DNA of 64,000 bases from Amphibacillus sediminis NBRC 103570 (GCF_001552275.1 NZ_BCQW01000015.1:1-64000); one strand, 5' to 3'. Numbered from the stretch's first letter, positions 45,541 through 54,940 are shown. Notes: generated by a model not told the origin, from the sequence alone. Made by a program: numbers and translations.

Positions 45541-47472
45541 TCATTTATTTTTCAACACTTCAATCAGTTCTTCCGACGACTTACTCTGTATTAATTTTTC
45601 GACAGTGACTTTATTTTCAATAATAGAGATAAGTGTTTTAAACATATGATCTAAGTCACCTTGAGCCCCTTTTTTAATGTTTAACAAACAAATAAATTGA
45701 ACCATTTGTTGGTCATGCCACTGAATCGGGCGTGCTAATGTACATACCGTCCAAAATGCCTCTTCGGTTACTGGCGTTATCGGGTGTGGGATCGCGACTA
45801 AATTTCCGAAACTTGTCGGTGAGACCGCTTCTCTTTCTAACACAAGATTGACATAATCCTTCTGTACGAGGTTTTGCTCATACAATTGATCACAAAGAAA
45901 GGTAATAACACTTTCTTTATTCGGCAAATCTTGTTGAAGAAAAACCCTAGAAGGCTGTAAATATGTTTCAATTTGATTTTTTTGTGTAGCGATTGTAATC
46001 ATATTTTTAATAGAGTCGATGTCCTTGTCCTCTAAGAACGTACTGACAACTTGAACAGGCACCCCAAAATCTTCCGTAACAGGGACTGTACTTATAATAA
46101 GATCAATGGTTGATAAGTCATACGAAGCTAAATTATAATAGTTAATTGCCGCTATGATCTCCATTTCTTGTTCAAATAAATTTTGCAAGCGAAAATAAAG
46201 TAATTTGGCGCTACCCACCCCAGATGCACATACAATCAGTACCTTTTTCTTTATTTTTCTTTTAGATTTCATCCGCTCTAATGCTACACCAATATGAAGA
46301 GCAATGTACGCAATCTCGTGTTCAATAACTTCAATTTGTAAATATTCTTCTATACATTTACTAGCAATAATAGCTCCTTCAAATGCTGCTGGATATTTGA
46401 TCTTGATATCATTTAATAATGGATTTCGGATATTCATATTGTAGCGTAAACGATCCATAGCAGGGCGAATATGTAAGGTTAACGCCTGAATAAATTCATC
46501 GTCATTACTAAAATCCCAATTAAGTTCTCTTCGTAGCCGTTCTAGTATATCATTGACAATGATCCCCACTTCATCAAACTTACTAAATTCGAATAACGCC
46601 TTTTTGTGTAATAGCTTGGTCCCTAATAAATGAACAATAATGTAATCCATCTCCGCATTCGGAAAAGTTAATCCCGTATAATTTTCAACCTCATTAATGA
46701 TCTCTTTGGCAACTATTTTTTCAAAAGGATATTCATCGATTAAAACATCAGTCAATTGTTCAATGAAAAATCCTTCTTCTATTCTCTTACAAGCAATTGC
46801 TATATGTGTAGCTAAATTCTCTAAAGCAATATCAGAAATGTCAATTTTATACTGGTTCACCTTTTTTATAATGACTTCCTTGATCTTTTCAAATAACTCT
46901 TGGTCAATGAGCTGCAAAGGATCATTGCCTAGAAAGGCATCCTGGTCCCGACTAATCAAGGAATTCGATAAGCATAATCGCTTCATATACTCCTCACCCT
47001 CCACTTTTGAACCATAGTGAGGACGATTCGTTAGTTTCAAGTGATATTTCCCCAATATCTTTTTGACCATTTTGATATCGTTTTGAATGGTCGACAAGGA
47101 GACAAACATTTCATCTGTAAAGCTTTCCAACTTAACAGGATTCTTTTCTAATAAAAGTCGTCTTAGCATATACAGCACCCGATTATTTTGTTTAGCAAAG
47201 TCGCCTAATTTATCATCATCTTCAGCTTCTAATTGCTTTAGCAATGGCTTAAATAATGCCTGATTCCGTATATTTAGTAGGTAACCTTTCCCCCTAATCG
47301 ATTCAATCGTGAAACCAGATGATTGCGATTCTTGTTGGATTAATTTGATTTCATTACGTATTGTGCGACCACTAACTCCTAATTCTTTAGCTAACCATTC
47401 TGATATGACAGGCTTATTCATCTTTAATAAAAACAAAATAATGTCCCTTTGCCGCTTTGATCGTAAATTCAA
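45541..47472 (-). CDS. PRD-containing transcriptional activator (LicR/MtlR type)
   Basis: A 643-aa multidomain regulator: two N-terminal winged helices (residues 1-165; WLAKELGVSGRTIRNEIKLIQQE), two PRDs (about 180-400, histidines in LATHIAIACKR, VHLLGTKLL, LTLHIRPAMDR and YIALHIGVALER), a IIB-like domain (VLIVCASGVGSAKLL) and a IIA-like domain with His in VAIPHPITPV. It senses PTS flux through phosphorylation and should activate the surrounding PTS genes. It lies between DUF3284 and mupG in the same direction. Confidence 0.92.
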   Translation of the reverse strand: MNLRSKRQRDIILFLLKMNKPVISEWLAKELGVSGRTIRNEIKLIQQESQSSGFTIESIRGKGYLLNIRNQALFKPLLKQLEAEDDDKLGDFAKQNNRVLYMLRRLLLEKNPVKLESFTDEMFVSLSTIQNDIKMVKKILGKYHLKLTNRPHYGSKVEGEEYMKRLCLSNSLISRDQDAFLGNDPLQLIDQELFEKIKEVIIKKVNQYKIDISDIALENLATHIAIACKRIEEGFFIEQLTDVLIDEYPFEKIVAKEIINEVENYTGLTFPNAEMDYIIVHLLGTKLLHKKALFEFSKFDEVGIIVNDILERLRRELNWDFSNDDEFIQALTLHIRPAMDRLRYNMNIRNPLLNDIKIKYPAAFEGAIIASKCIEEYLQIEVIEHEIAYIALHIGVALERMKSKRKIKKKVLIVCASGVGSAKLLYFRLQNLFEQEMEIIAAINYYNLASYDLSTIDLIISTVPVTEDFGVPVQVVSTFLEDKDIDSIKNMITIATQKNQIETYLQPSRVFLQQDLPNKESVITFLCDQLYEQNLVQKDYVNLVLEREAVSPTSFGNLVAIPHPITPVTEEAFWTVCTLARPIQWHDQQMVQFICLLNIKKGAQGDLDHMFKTLISIIENKVTVEKLIQSKSSEELIEVLKNK

Positions 47473-47690
47473 GTGCCTTCTCTCCTTGTCGCTTGATTAA
47501 CTGAGTAAAAGAGGCTAATCAGGAAGTATATAAAGCTTTACCCTTTTTCTTTGTCATCGTCCTCTACAACTAACATAACAATAAGAGGGAGATTACAAAT
47601 AAACTAGTATTTATACAGACAAGATTAGGGAAAATGATCGAGTATATAAAGAAGGAAATAGTCAAAAAACTATCTGAATGGAATGATAAA
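47473..47690. other. Spacer upstream of the PRD regulator
   Basis: No gene seen; it probably holds the regulator's promoter. Confidence 0.3.
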
Positions 47691-47722
47691 ATGACCGAGA
47701 GATGATCAGTTTTGCTCTCGAT
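47690..47722 (-). terminator. Terminator after the DUF3284 gene
   Basis: CGAGAG (minus) / CTCTCG stem with an 11-13 base loop and a following GTCATTTTAT. Confidence 0.5.
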
Positions 47723-47727
47723 CAAGA

Positions 47728-48156
47728 TCAATAACTTTGATTGGAATAAGTTGCTTCTATTTGTCTTAGCATTTCTTTAAATTTTCTTTTTTTCAATGGA
47801 GACCAAATTATACCTATAACCGTATCATTGATTTGCTGCAAGTAGCCATAAGACTCCATTTTTTCAGAATAATGCAATTCACAGCTATCCTCTGTAAGCT
47901 GACGAATATCATAAGTGACTAAAAAGGTATTTTTACTATTGGATGTCCGATACTGATAGAATTTATCTTTGCTGACGTCTTCAATTCGGATGGTCGCTTT
48001 AGCATTTTTCGAGAACGTCTTTACATATTCATATCCTTTCAATTGTTTTTCTGATAGTTTTTCTCCTTTCTGAGAATGAATATCCGCCAAAACGGATTTT
48101 ATGATTGTTTCATAGAGAAATCCAACTGGCACGTTCATTTTTCTTACTAATTCCAT
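47728..48156 (-). CDS. DUF3284 protein of the PTS cluster
   Basis: A 142-aa soluble protein with the START/SRPBCC-like DUF3284 pattern: ELVRKMNVPVGFLYETIIKS, VTYDIRQLTEDSCELHYSEK and a basic C-terminal helix. DUF3284 proteins occur beside Lac-family PTS genes in Firmicutes; their function is unknown. TTAGGTG precedes the ATG. It follows two small genes in one probable operon with IIC. Confidence 0.8.
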   Translation of the reverse strand: MELVRKMNVPVGFLYETIIKSVLADIHSQKGEKLSEKQLKGYEYVKTFSKNAKATIRIEDVSKDKFYQYRTSNSKNTFLVTYDIRQLTEDSCELHYSEKMESYGYLQQINDTVIGIIWSPLKKRKFKEMLRQIEATYSNQSY

Positions 48157-48162
48157 TCAGTT

Positions 48163-48348
48163 TCACCTAATCTTCTTTTTATTTTGCTTCTTTTCTTTAT
48201 AAACGAGATAAATACCCACTATAATAAAAAAGAGTGCAGTCGTCATATTAAGCATATTATAGTTCCCCGTTCGTGCATTTGCACTAAAGAGGAAGAGCAG
48301 ACCGCCAATACTGAGTAGAAATAAGGCCCATTTCCCCATGGTCATCAT
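48163..48348 (-). CDS. Small two-helix membrane protein (DUF3188-like)
   Basis: Up to 61 aa with two membrane helices (residues 6-22 and 31-50) and a very basic C terminus (EKKQNKKKIR), so the termini probably face the cytosol. The likely start is ATG 48339, nine bases after AAGG. Such small proteins accompany Lac-type PTS genes; the role is unknown. Confidence 0.7.
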   Translation of the reverse strand: MMTMGKWALFLLSIGGLLFLFSANARTGNYNMLNMTTALFFIIVGIYLVYKEKKQNKKKIR

Positions 48349-48358
48349 CCTTTTCTTA

Positions 48359-48583
48359 TTATTGAACAGGAATAACGCGAAAATAAAGAATCGAACCCCA
48401 CGTCTGACCTTTGATTGCTTTCTTTGCTAGTTTCGCTGCTTTTTCTAAATCATCGATATTTGTTTCAAAATAGAGGTTAATCCCCTTTTTTTCTTTGAAA
48501 GAAAATTCGACCCCTGCTTCTTGATAACTATTTAATAGTGCAATGATTTTATCTTGTTGTACAGCTGAACTGATTTCAATCAT
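48359..48583 (-). CDS. Small conserved protein of the PTS cluster
   Basis: A 74-aa soluble protein with an alternating alpha/beta pattern: VQQDKIIALLNSYQEAGVEF, INLYFETNIDDLEKAAKLAK and ILYFRVIPV. It resembles small proteins seen in cellobiose-type PTS operons. I cannot name the family with confidence. AAAGGAGTTAGCG precedes it, and it is co-directional with IIC and DUF3284. Confidence 0.65.
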   Translation of the reverse strand: MIEISSAVQQDKIIALLNSYQEAGVEFSFKEKKGINLYFETNIDDLEKAAKLAKKAIKGQTWGSILYFRVIPVQ

Positions 48584-48658
48584 ATCGCTAACTCCTTTTC
48601 TTTGAAAAGAAGGGTAGCCGCTTCGACAGAAGTGGCCCCTTCATTTTTTGCTATCATT

Positions 48659-50068
48659 TCATGATGCTTTGTTTTCTTCTAAAGTTGCATCCATTTTATT
48701 TGCCGCAATAACGAATGGAACCCATATCGCAAATGAAGCAAGCATCGCAACTAATGTAACAATTGGAGCACGCCAATCTGCTCCTGTTGCCAAGAAGGAT
48801 AGCAGGAACGGAGGCGTTACCCAAGTAACCTGCTGGGAAACTGGTGCAACAAATCCCCAGATAGTCGCAAAGTAACCGATTGAAACCGAAACCACTGGTG
48901 CAAGTAAAAATGGAATAAACATAATCGGATTTAACACAATAGGTAAGCCAAACATGATTGGCTCATTAATATTGAAAATTCCAGGTCCGACAGACAAATT
49001 AGCGACTGTCCGGTAATCCTTCCTTTTGGAAAAGAACAGAATAGCTAAAATTAAGACAAGCGTACCGCCCGATCCTCCGAACCAAGAATAGGCGTCGAAA
49101 GAGCCACGAACCCATTTATATCCTTCAGAAATGACTAATTCAGCTCCACCTTGTTGGAATAAGTTAACGTTTGTAATTTGAGCAACACCGAAAACACTTT
49201 CTAAAATCGGAGCAAGGACATTAGGTCCATGAATTCCAAAGAACCAGAACAATTGAACAAATAAAGCAACTAAGATAACTGCACCAAACCCTTGTGATAG
49301 GCCTAGAAGTGGTTGCGCAACAGTTTTTTGTATCCATTCTAAGAAAGTCATGTCTGGCACAAACTTTGAGAAAACAAAGTAAAAAATACTAACTACATAT
49401 AGGGCAACAGTTGCCGGAATAATAGATGCAAACGCTTTCGAAATAGCTGGTGGTACAGAATCCGGTAACTTTATAGTTATATCTTTTAACATTAATTTTA
49501 CGTATATCATGGTAGCCACTAAACCAATAACCATTGCGGTGAAAAAGAGATTAGCATCTAAGTTGCTTAACGGTAGCCAGCCCCAGCCTCCTGCTGTAAT
49601 CTCTGTTGCGGTTGCCGACCAACCCGCTTCATTTATGGCATCTATGGTAGACTGATCCAAATTTAACCCTGTAATTCCACCAGAGAAAGAGAATGTTATC
49701 CCAGCAATTGTCGCTGCTGTTGCAACAATCCCTCCAGATAATTCATTCACTCGATAGGCTTTGGCGATATTATACCCCCATGAAAACACGAAAATTAAAC
49801 CAGCAATAGCAAGGGTTCCATTCCATACATATCCATTTATTTCGATGATCTCTCTAATGATTGGAATGGTGTTCCCATCGTATCCATCAAAGAATTGTGG
49901 CGGAAGGTCTCGTATAAGTGCGTTAATCATTACAGCCACAGAACCAGCCATGGTTGCCGGAATGGTTCCAATGAACGCATCCCTTAATGCAACTAAATGC
50001 TTTTGACTTCCAATTTTGGTGGCTATGGGTAGAAAATACCTCTCCAACCACGCAGTTAAAGCATTCAT
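48659..50068 (-). CDS. PTS lactose/cellobiose-family IIC membrane component
   Basis: About 469 aa with ten or so membrane helices; GTIPATMAGS, FGIHGPNVLAPILE and NINEPIMFGLPIVLNP (substrate-binding region) are typical of CelB/LicC-type IIC proteins. ATG 50068 after AAGGAGGTATACTA is preferred to 50116. It heads the small-gene operon and works with the IIA and IIB encoded 4 kb downstream. The substrate is predicted to be a disaccharide. Confidence 0.93.
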   Translation of the reverse strand: MNALTAWLERYFLPIATKIGSQKHLVALRDAFIGTIPATMAGSVAVMINALIRDLPPQFFDGYDGNTIPIIREIIEINGYVWNGTLAIAGLIFVFSWGYNIAKAYRVNELSGGIVATAATIAGITFSFSGGITGLNLDQSTIDAINEAGWSATATEITAGGWGWLPLSNLDANLFFTAMVIGLVATMIYVKLMLKDITIKLPDSVPPAISKAFASIIPATVALYVVSIFYFVFSKFVPDMTFLEWIQKTVAQPLLGLSQGFGAVILVALFVQLFWFFGIHGPNVLAPILESVFGVAQITNVNLFQQGGAELVISEGYKWVRGSFDAYSWFGGSGGTLVLILAILFFSKRKDYRTVANLSVGPGIFNINEPIMFGLPIVLNPIMFIPFLLAPVVSVSIGYFATIWGFVAPVSQQVTWVTPPFLLSFLATGADWRAPIVTLVAMLASFAIWVPFVIAANKMDATLEENKAS

Positions 50069-50292
50069 TAGTATACCTCCTTTATAAAATAATGGGTAAA
50101 CCTGTAGCCAAACCATTTAAACGTACGTTAACTTTTTTAGGACGCATCTCTCCTTTCAAGCAGATCAGACTTGACGTCACTTTTTAGCACGGATACACGC
50201 TTGCACTTATATCTACTGAATGACTAACATCATATCCATACCTATTTTCTCCAAATGATCATGGAATGTTTTTATTTACAATTATTTTATCA

Positions 50293-50306
50293 TGAAAGCG
50301 TTTTAT
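50293..50306 (-). promoter_or_regulatory. Probable cre site upstream of the IIC gene
   Basis: ATAAAACGCTTTCA matches the CcpA consensus except for the outer two bases at one end. It lies about 225 bases before the IIC start. Confidence 0.45.
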
Positions 50307-50461
50307 TATTATATTACGTTTTTTCCATTATCAAATGGAAAAAAGTAAAGGGAACTGAAAACAATAGTAAAATTAAAAAAAAGCGAAGGATATGTTAAAT
50401 ATTTCTCACGAAGGTTCACTGGGGAATAGTGGATTTTAAAAAAAGAAGGCACTCGATTACT

Positions 50462-50656
50462 AAATGAAGCAACCACACCCTCATTCAGCAGAGGCCTCCC
50501 ACTTCTAAGATGTATGCAAATAAGTCATCCATTCAATGGGGGTAAAAACCCCGACAAAATAAAGTTAAAGCCTTTGATAGCACAGATTTTCAATGGGAAT
50601 TTATCGAGTCAAGCTCGATAAATTCTGGGCGCAATAAGCCAAGACGCCTTTGATAG
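50462..50656 (-). repeat. Family A repeat, copy 7
   Basis: Reverse orientation. On the minus strand ATCAAAGGCGTCTTGGC, TTTATCGAGCTTGACTCGATAAA, a GTCGGGGTTTTTACCCCCATTGA hairpin region and GAGGCCTCTGCTGAATGAGG. The last bases diverge from GAAGTTAA. Confidence 0.8.
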
Positions 50657-50686
50657 GAGCTCTCCTCGTGAAGAAGACGATTGTAA

Positions 50687-50730
50687 AATAATAAAGAAGA
50701 CAGATTTTGATTTGTCTATCCTTTATTATT
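50687..50730 (-). terminator. Probable terminator of the amidase gene, displaced by a repeat
   Basis: AATAATAAAG...AGACA / TGTCT...CTTTATTATT hairpin followed on the minus strand by TTAC. A family B copy separates it from the amidase stop codon. Confidence 0.55.
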
Positions 50731-50825
50731 GGGTCGTTCTTAGTTATTGATAAAGGGCTATTTTTGCTTCAAAGCTTTGGACTAATTGGATAACCCAAGA
50801 AAGGACTTTTTATTTTAACCCTCAA

Positions 50826-51063
50826 TTTATCGCAGTGTAACTGGCTAGGGCTGCGATTACTCGCCCCATCGAAGGGCTTTTGTAAGACTCCCCCTTCAAG
50901 AAATAAGGGAACACGTCAGATCCAACAGCCGTAACGGCCCGATTGGTTCAACTCACGTTCAGTGGGGGAGAGAGGAAGCTGACTAAGTTCGTGACGTCGT
51001 GTCGCAACGTCTGCACGAGCACATCCTATACTTCGCCCCCCACTGAACGAAGTTTCATGTTAT
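50826..51063 (+). repeat. Family B repeat, copy 8
   Basis: Full length, TTTATCGCAGTGTAACTGG to GAACGAAGTTTCATGTTAT; small internal deletion before the ATCCAACAG block. Confidence 0.9.
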
Positions 51064-51114
51064 AGGAATGCTCATTGATGTCGTTTAGGAGCGAATGTGG
51101 TAAATCCAAATCTT

Positions 51115-52620
51115 TTAGGCTTTTAACACGTTTGGTTTAGGCGTAGAATTTAATCGTTCTAGCCATAAATCTGATTGTTCAATTTGGCTAGCTAAAGCTA
51201 ACAGCAGATCTTCTCGTCCCTTTGAGGCAAGAAATTGAACGCCGATCGGTAAACCTTGATTATTTTTACTAATTGGCACACTCATTGCAGGCTGTCCAGT
51301 CAAATTAGCCAATTGGGTATAAGGTGTATAGGTTAAACTAGGTAAGAACATTTGATAAACGAGCTCCTGTTGTCTTAATGGAGCCAACTCCTCGATTAAA
51401 GTCAATTGTTCAACTTCAAGCTCTGTAGGTGTGAGCTCCCCGACCTTTGGCGCAGCATTAGCATTGGTCGGCGTGAGATAAAAATCATAGTACCGGTGAA
51501 ATTGTGCCATCTGTTCAGCGGCAATATCCCAACCATGTAGCGCCTCACTATAGGCAGCAGCTGTAACGCTCTCACCTGCTTTATGAAGGACCCAAGTAAA
51601 GATCTCGATATCTTTTAACGTTAAAACCCTCCCCATTTGTTGTTCTAATTGGGAGACCACACGATTCATTTCACCACAATTCATGACATAGTAATATTCC
51701 ATCATTTTAACACCATCGATCGGTGCCTCGACTTCTTCAACTACATGCCCCTCTTTTTCTAACCAGTCAACCATCTTGCCTACAGCAGATTTAGCTGCTT
51801 CGCTAACAGGCGTGCGCACAGGAGAAGCTGTGGTAAAAGCAATACGATATCTCTTTTTGACTGGTTTTTGTACAAGATCAAGATAGCTGTCCGGAAATAA
51901 TGGTGTATGAAATGCCGCTGCGGGTTGGATAGTTTGGAGCAAATCCAAAAGTGCCGCACTATCTCGAACTGAACGACTTAAAACAAAATCAATCGATGCT
52001 CCTTGCCACTGTCGCCCTGCACCTGGGCCGACGGGTGTTCTTCCCCTCGTTGGTTTAAGCCCAAATAGGCCAGTAAACCCAGCAGGAATACGGATTGAGC
52101 CACCACCATCACTAGCACCAGCTATTGGGACAATTCCTGCTGCTACAGCAGCTGCTGCACCACCACTTGATCCTCCGGGGGAATGATTTAAATTCCAAGG
52201 GTTCCGAGTTGCACCATATTCAGTTGGTTCAGTAATATTTTTTAAACCGAATTCTGGTGTGTTGGTGTGACCAATAAATAGAAAACCCGCTTCCCGAAGC
52301 TTAGAAACAAAATGTGAATCCCTGGATGAGATATTTTGTTTTAATAGCTTTGACCCAGAACTAAGCACCTCTCCCTTTAGTGCTTGAGAGATATCTTTTA
52401 ACAAGATCGGCACACCAAAGAAAGGTGCATACTGGTTAGAATTAGCTAACTCATTATATACCTTGTCCTGACGAGATCTTATCACGGCATTAATCCTTGG
52501 ATTGATTTCCTCTAGTCGTCCAAAGGCAACATCCAATAACTCATTAGCTGATACATTTTTATCTTTTACAAGCTTTGCCAAGCCAAGGCCATCATAGCTT
52601 TGATATGTTTGAAAATCCAT
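51115..52620 (-). CDS. Amidase-signature family hydrolase
   Basis: A 501-aa amidase of the GatA/fatty-acid-amide family. The catalytic Ser-cisSer-Lys triad is visible: Lys in PILLKDISQ, Ser in [13 protein letters not shown] and Ser in [20 protein letters not shown]. It has no GatB or GatC neighbours, so it is probably a free amidase acting on small amides, not the tRNA amidotransferase subunit. Substrate unknown. TAGGAGGACAAA precedes the ATG. Confidence 0.92.
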   Translation of the reverse strand: MDFQTYQSYDGLGLAKLVKDKNVSANELLDVAFGRLEEINPRINAVIRSRQDKVYNELANSNQYAPFFGVPILLKDISQALKGEVLSSGSKLLKQNISSRDSHFVSKLREAGFLFIGHTNTPEFGLKNITEPTEYGATRNPWNLNHSPGGSSGGAAAAVAAGIVPIAGASDGGGSIRIPAGFTGLFGLKPTRGRTPVGPGAGRQWQGASIDFVLSRSVRDSAALLDLLQTIQPAAAFHTPLFPDSYLDLVQKPVKKRYRIAFTTASPVRTPVSEAAKSAVGKMVDWLEKEGHVVEEVEAPIDGVKMMEYYYVMNCGEMNRVVSQLEQQMGRVLTLKDIEIFTWVLHKAGESVTAAAYSEALHGWDIAAEQMAQFHRYYDFYLTPTNANAAPKVGELTPTELEVEQLTLIEELAPLRQQELVYQMFLPSLTYTPYTQLANLTGQPAMSVPISKNNQGLPIGVQFLASKGREDLLLALASQIEQSDLWLERLNSTPKPNVLKA

Positions 52621-52684
52621 TTTGTCCTCCTAACCAATCTTGTGAAGTTAATGTATATAATGTACTCGTTCCAGAATTCAGAAA

Positions 52685-52889
52685 ATAAAGTGAAACGTCG
52701 TTCAGTGGGGGTTTCGACGCATAGATGTGCTCGTGCAGACGTTGCGAACTTAGTCAGCTTCCTTTCTCCCCCTTTGAACGTTAGTTGAACCAATCGGGCC
52801 GTTACTGGCTGCTGGATCCCCCAATTAGAAATAACATGTTCCCTTATTTCTTGAAGAAGGAGGCTTACGGCCAGTTACACTGCAATAAA
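52685..52889 (-). repeat. Family B repeat, copy 9
   Basis: ATAAAGTGAAACGTCGTTCAG to CCAGTTACACTGCAATAAA, with deletions of part of the right-hairpin loop and of the left hairpin. Confidence 0.88.
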
Positions 52890-52992
52890 AGAGAATTTAA
52901 TGATGATGATATTTTTGACCCATTACTAGACATGACACTTCATTGATAAAAACACTTATATCTTATTCTAGCAAACCAAAAATAGATAATCC

Positions 52993-53218
52993 ATAAAGTG
53001 AAACTTCATTCAGTGGGGTTCGACGCATAGGATGTGCTCGTGCAGACGTTGCAACACGACGTCACGAACTTAACGTTAGTTGAACCAATCAGGCCGTTAC
53101 TGGCTGTCGGATCTCCCACTTACAAATAACGTGTTCCCTTATTTCTTGAAGGGGAGGCTTACAAAAGCCCTTCGATGGGGCGAGTAAACGCAGCCCCAGC
53201 CAGTTACACTGCGATAAA
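52993..53218 (-). repeat. Family B repeat, copy 10
   Basis: ATAAAGTGAAACTTCATTCAG to CCAGTTACACTGCGATAAA, in the same orientation as copy 9 about 100 bases away. The part of the right hairpin near GTCAGCTTCCTCTC is deleted. Confidence 0.88.
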
Positions 53219-53268
53219 GCAGGCTGGCATAGTGACACTTCTGCCTTACCACTATGCCAACAAAAGAA

Positions 53269-54201
53269 TCAATTGGTCGCCCGTATTAAACGAAGTAACT
53301 GGATATTTTGTTCGGCCGAGCCACGATAATTGGTGATGCCATGACGCTTTGCTAACTCTTTACGATGAGCAAAGCTAGAGTCGCTACCAATACTATTTAA
53401 ATAATCCACAATACTATCTGTCTCTAAATCACCTTTTACTTGAACCGATTTATGATTGGATTGAAGCATAGCCAATAGATTTAGGTTCTGTTCAGCTGTT
53501 CCACGATAATCGACTATCCCAAATTGTCGTGCTAACTTTGCTCGGTTAGAAAAAGAGCTGTCTTGCCCGATCTGATTCAAATAATCAACAATACTTATTC
53601 CTGTGTAGTCCGTCTGCACCTGCTTATTAGGTTTTGATGGTTCCTTCACTGCATTTTTATGGGTAGCAAGATTAAATAACTCGACCAAACCATTAACATG
53701 CCCTAAAGCTACAGCTTCTAGCCATGTGTCTGTTTTCATTAGAGCCGCATCACTCTTATGGTCAATAAAGCCATTTTCAGTTAAAATAGCAGGCATTCGT
53801 GTCTCCCTTAACACATAAAAATTTGCCTGCTTCATCCCCCGATCTATAAGGTTAACTTGTTTAATAATGTGCTCATGCATCGTACGACGCATCTGAGTTG
53901 TTTTTGAACCGGAAGGCAGTTGGTTATAGATAAAATCTTCATATCCCGTACCACCCCCTGCATTAATATGAATCGAAATAAAGTAATCCGCTCCCCACTG
54001 ATTGGCATCATCTGTTCGCTGTGATAAACTAACGGTTTGATCTGTTGCTCTACTCATCCGAACTGAAACATTACTATAGCCGTTTAACATTGATTTCATT
54101 CTTGTTGCAATGGCGAGTGTTAAATCTTTTTCCTGCAAACCATTTCCGATAGCACCTGGATCAATCCCTCCATGTCCAGGATCAAGATAAAGCTTAATCA
54201 T
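53269..54201 (-). CDS. Phage-type N-acetylmuramoyl-L-alanine amidase (endolysin)
   Basis: A 310-aa endolysin. Residues 1-180 form a zinc-dependent Amidase_3 domain (YLDPGHGGIDPGA with the first His, Glu in GLQEKDLTLAIA, His in ISIHINAG, and TENGFIDH). Residues 210-310 hold two copies of a cell-wall-binding repeat (IVDYLNQIGQDSSFSNRAKLA and IVDYLNSIGSDSSFAHRKELA), of the type found in Bacillus phage lysins. It has no signal peptide and needs the holin encoded just upstream, whose gene overlaps by eight bases. Confidence 0.93.
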   Translation of the reverse strand: MIKLYLDPGHGGIDPGAIGNGLQEKDLTLAIATRMKSMLNGYSNVSVRMSRATDQTVSLSQRTDDANQWGADYFISIHINAGGGTGYEDFIYNQLPSGSKTTQMRRTMHEHIIKQVNLIDRGMKQANFYVLRETRMPAILTENGFIDHKSDAALMKTDTWLEAVALGHVNGLVELFNLATHKNAVKEPSKPNKQVQTDYTGISIVDYLNQIGQDSSFSNRAKLARQFGIVDYRGTAEQNLNLLAMLQSNHKSVQVKGDLETDSIVDYLNSIGSDSSFAHRKELAKRHGITNYRGSAEQNIQLLRLIRATN

Positions 54202-54445
54202 TCTGTCTAGTTCCTTTCATTTGGCGGTCAGCCTGTTGCGCTAGCTCGGTAAAGCTATTATTCTTCCAGCTTGTCCAAATCGCAACTATTACCGATATCA
54301 TTACAGATACTCCTTGATAAATCTCTTGATCAGCAAAAGGGAGAACGGTAAAATTAAAAAAGCTGACACCAATTTGATTAATAAACACTAAAAAGAGGGC
54401 GATTACTCGCCCCCATGTCTGCTTTGTTACACCTTTTAAATTCAT
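54194..54445 (-). CDS. Phage holin, phi LC3/XhlB type
   Basis: About 83 aa with two membrane helices (VIALFLVFINQIGVSFFNF and VSVMISVIVAIWTSW) and the family ending SFTELAQQADRQMKG. It makes the membrane lesion that releases the endolysin. ATG 54445, nine bases after GAGG, is preferred; longer in-frame starts extend into the XhlA gene. It corresponds to XhlB in the PBSX lysis cassette. Confidence 0.9.
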   Translation of the reverse strand: MNLKGVTKQTWGRVIALFLVFINQIGVSFFNFTVLPFADQEIYQGVSVMISVIVAIWTSWKNNSFTELAQQADRQMKGTRQND

Positions 54446-54450
54446 AATCA

Positions 54451-54729
54451 TCATCCTCGATAAATTAATATAATTAGCGTGATTAACGCAAAAATCCAGC
54501 CTCCCCATTCACGAATGGCTTGGCCAAGTAACTGTTTTCCTTCATTCTTTGCTTCAATACGATCCACTTTGTCTTCAACCATATCGAGCTTTTCTCTGAG
54601 ACCATTATATTTGTTGATGACTTCTCTGGTCTCTCGCATTTCAATTCGAAGATCATTAAAATCAATTTGCATTTGGTTTAGCTGTTCAAACAGCTCTTTA
54701 TTGGTATACCATTGTCCACGCTCCCCCAT
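54451..54729 (-). CDS. XhlA-like lysis protein
   Basis: A 92-aa protein with a long coiled coil (residues 10-65; QLNQMQIDFNDLRIEMRE...KLDMVEDKVDRIEAK) and one C-terminal membrane helix (GGWIFALITLIILIY). This is the XhlA/haemolysin pattern of PBSX-like prophages, where XhlA with XhlB and the amidase lyses the cell. GGGGGGAAGAA lies before the ATG. Confidence 0.88.
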   Translation of the reverse strand: MGERGQWYTNKELFEQLNQMQIDFNDLRIEMRETREVINKYNGLREKLDMVEDKVDRIEAKNEGKQLLGQAIREWGGWIFALITLIILIYRG

Positions 54730-54745
54730 TTCTTCCCCCCTCTTT

Positions 54746-54856
54746 TCAAGTTGGTAAGCCTTTGATCGACATGCTTAGGTCATAATCATCTGTAGAGCAA
54801 ACAAAGTTGAAATCATGCCACTGCTCACAAATCTCCTTGTTTGTAATTGGAAGGAT
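54746..54856 (-). pseudogene. C-terminal remnant of a probable phage structural gene
   Basis: A 36-codon open stretch without a start codon ends 17 bases before XhlA: ITNKEICEQWHDFNFVC and DDYDLSMSIKGLPT. The composition resembles the tail end of a phage tail or baseplate protein, but I cannot name it. It suggests that the structural genes were deleted up to this point. Confidence 0.45.
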
Positions 54857-54940
54857 TCAGCAATCACCAATTTCCTAAGGTGAAAGCTTTCGTTTTTCTA
54901 ATACTTCAATCCGATAGAAAAGCTATCCATTCCTAAAGTG

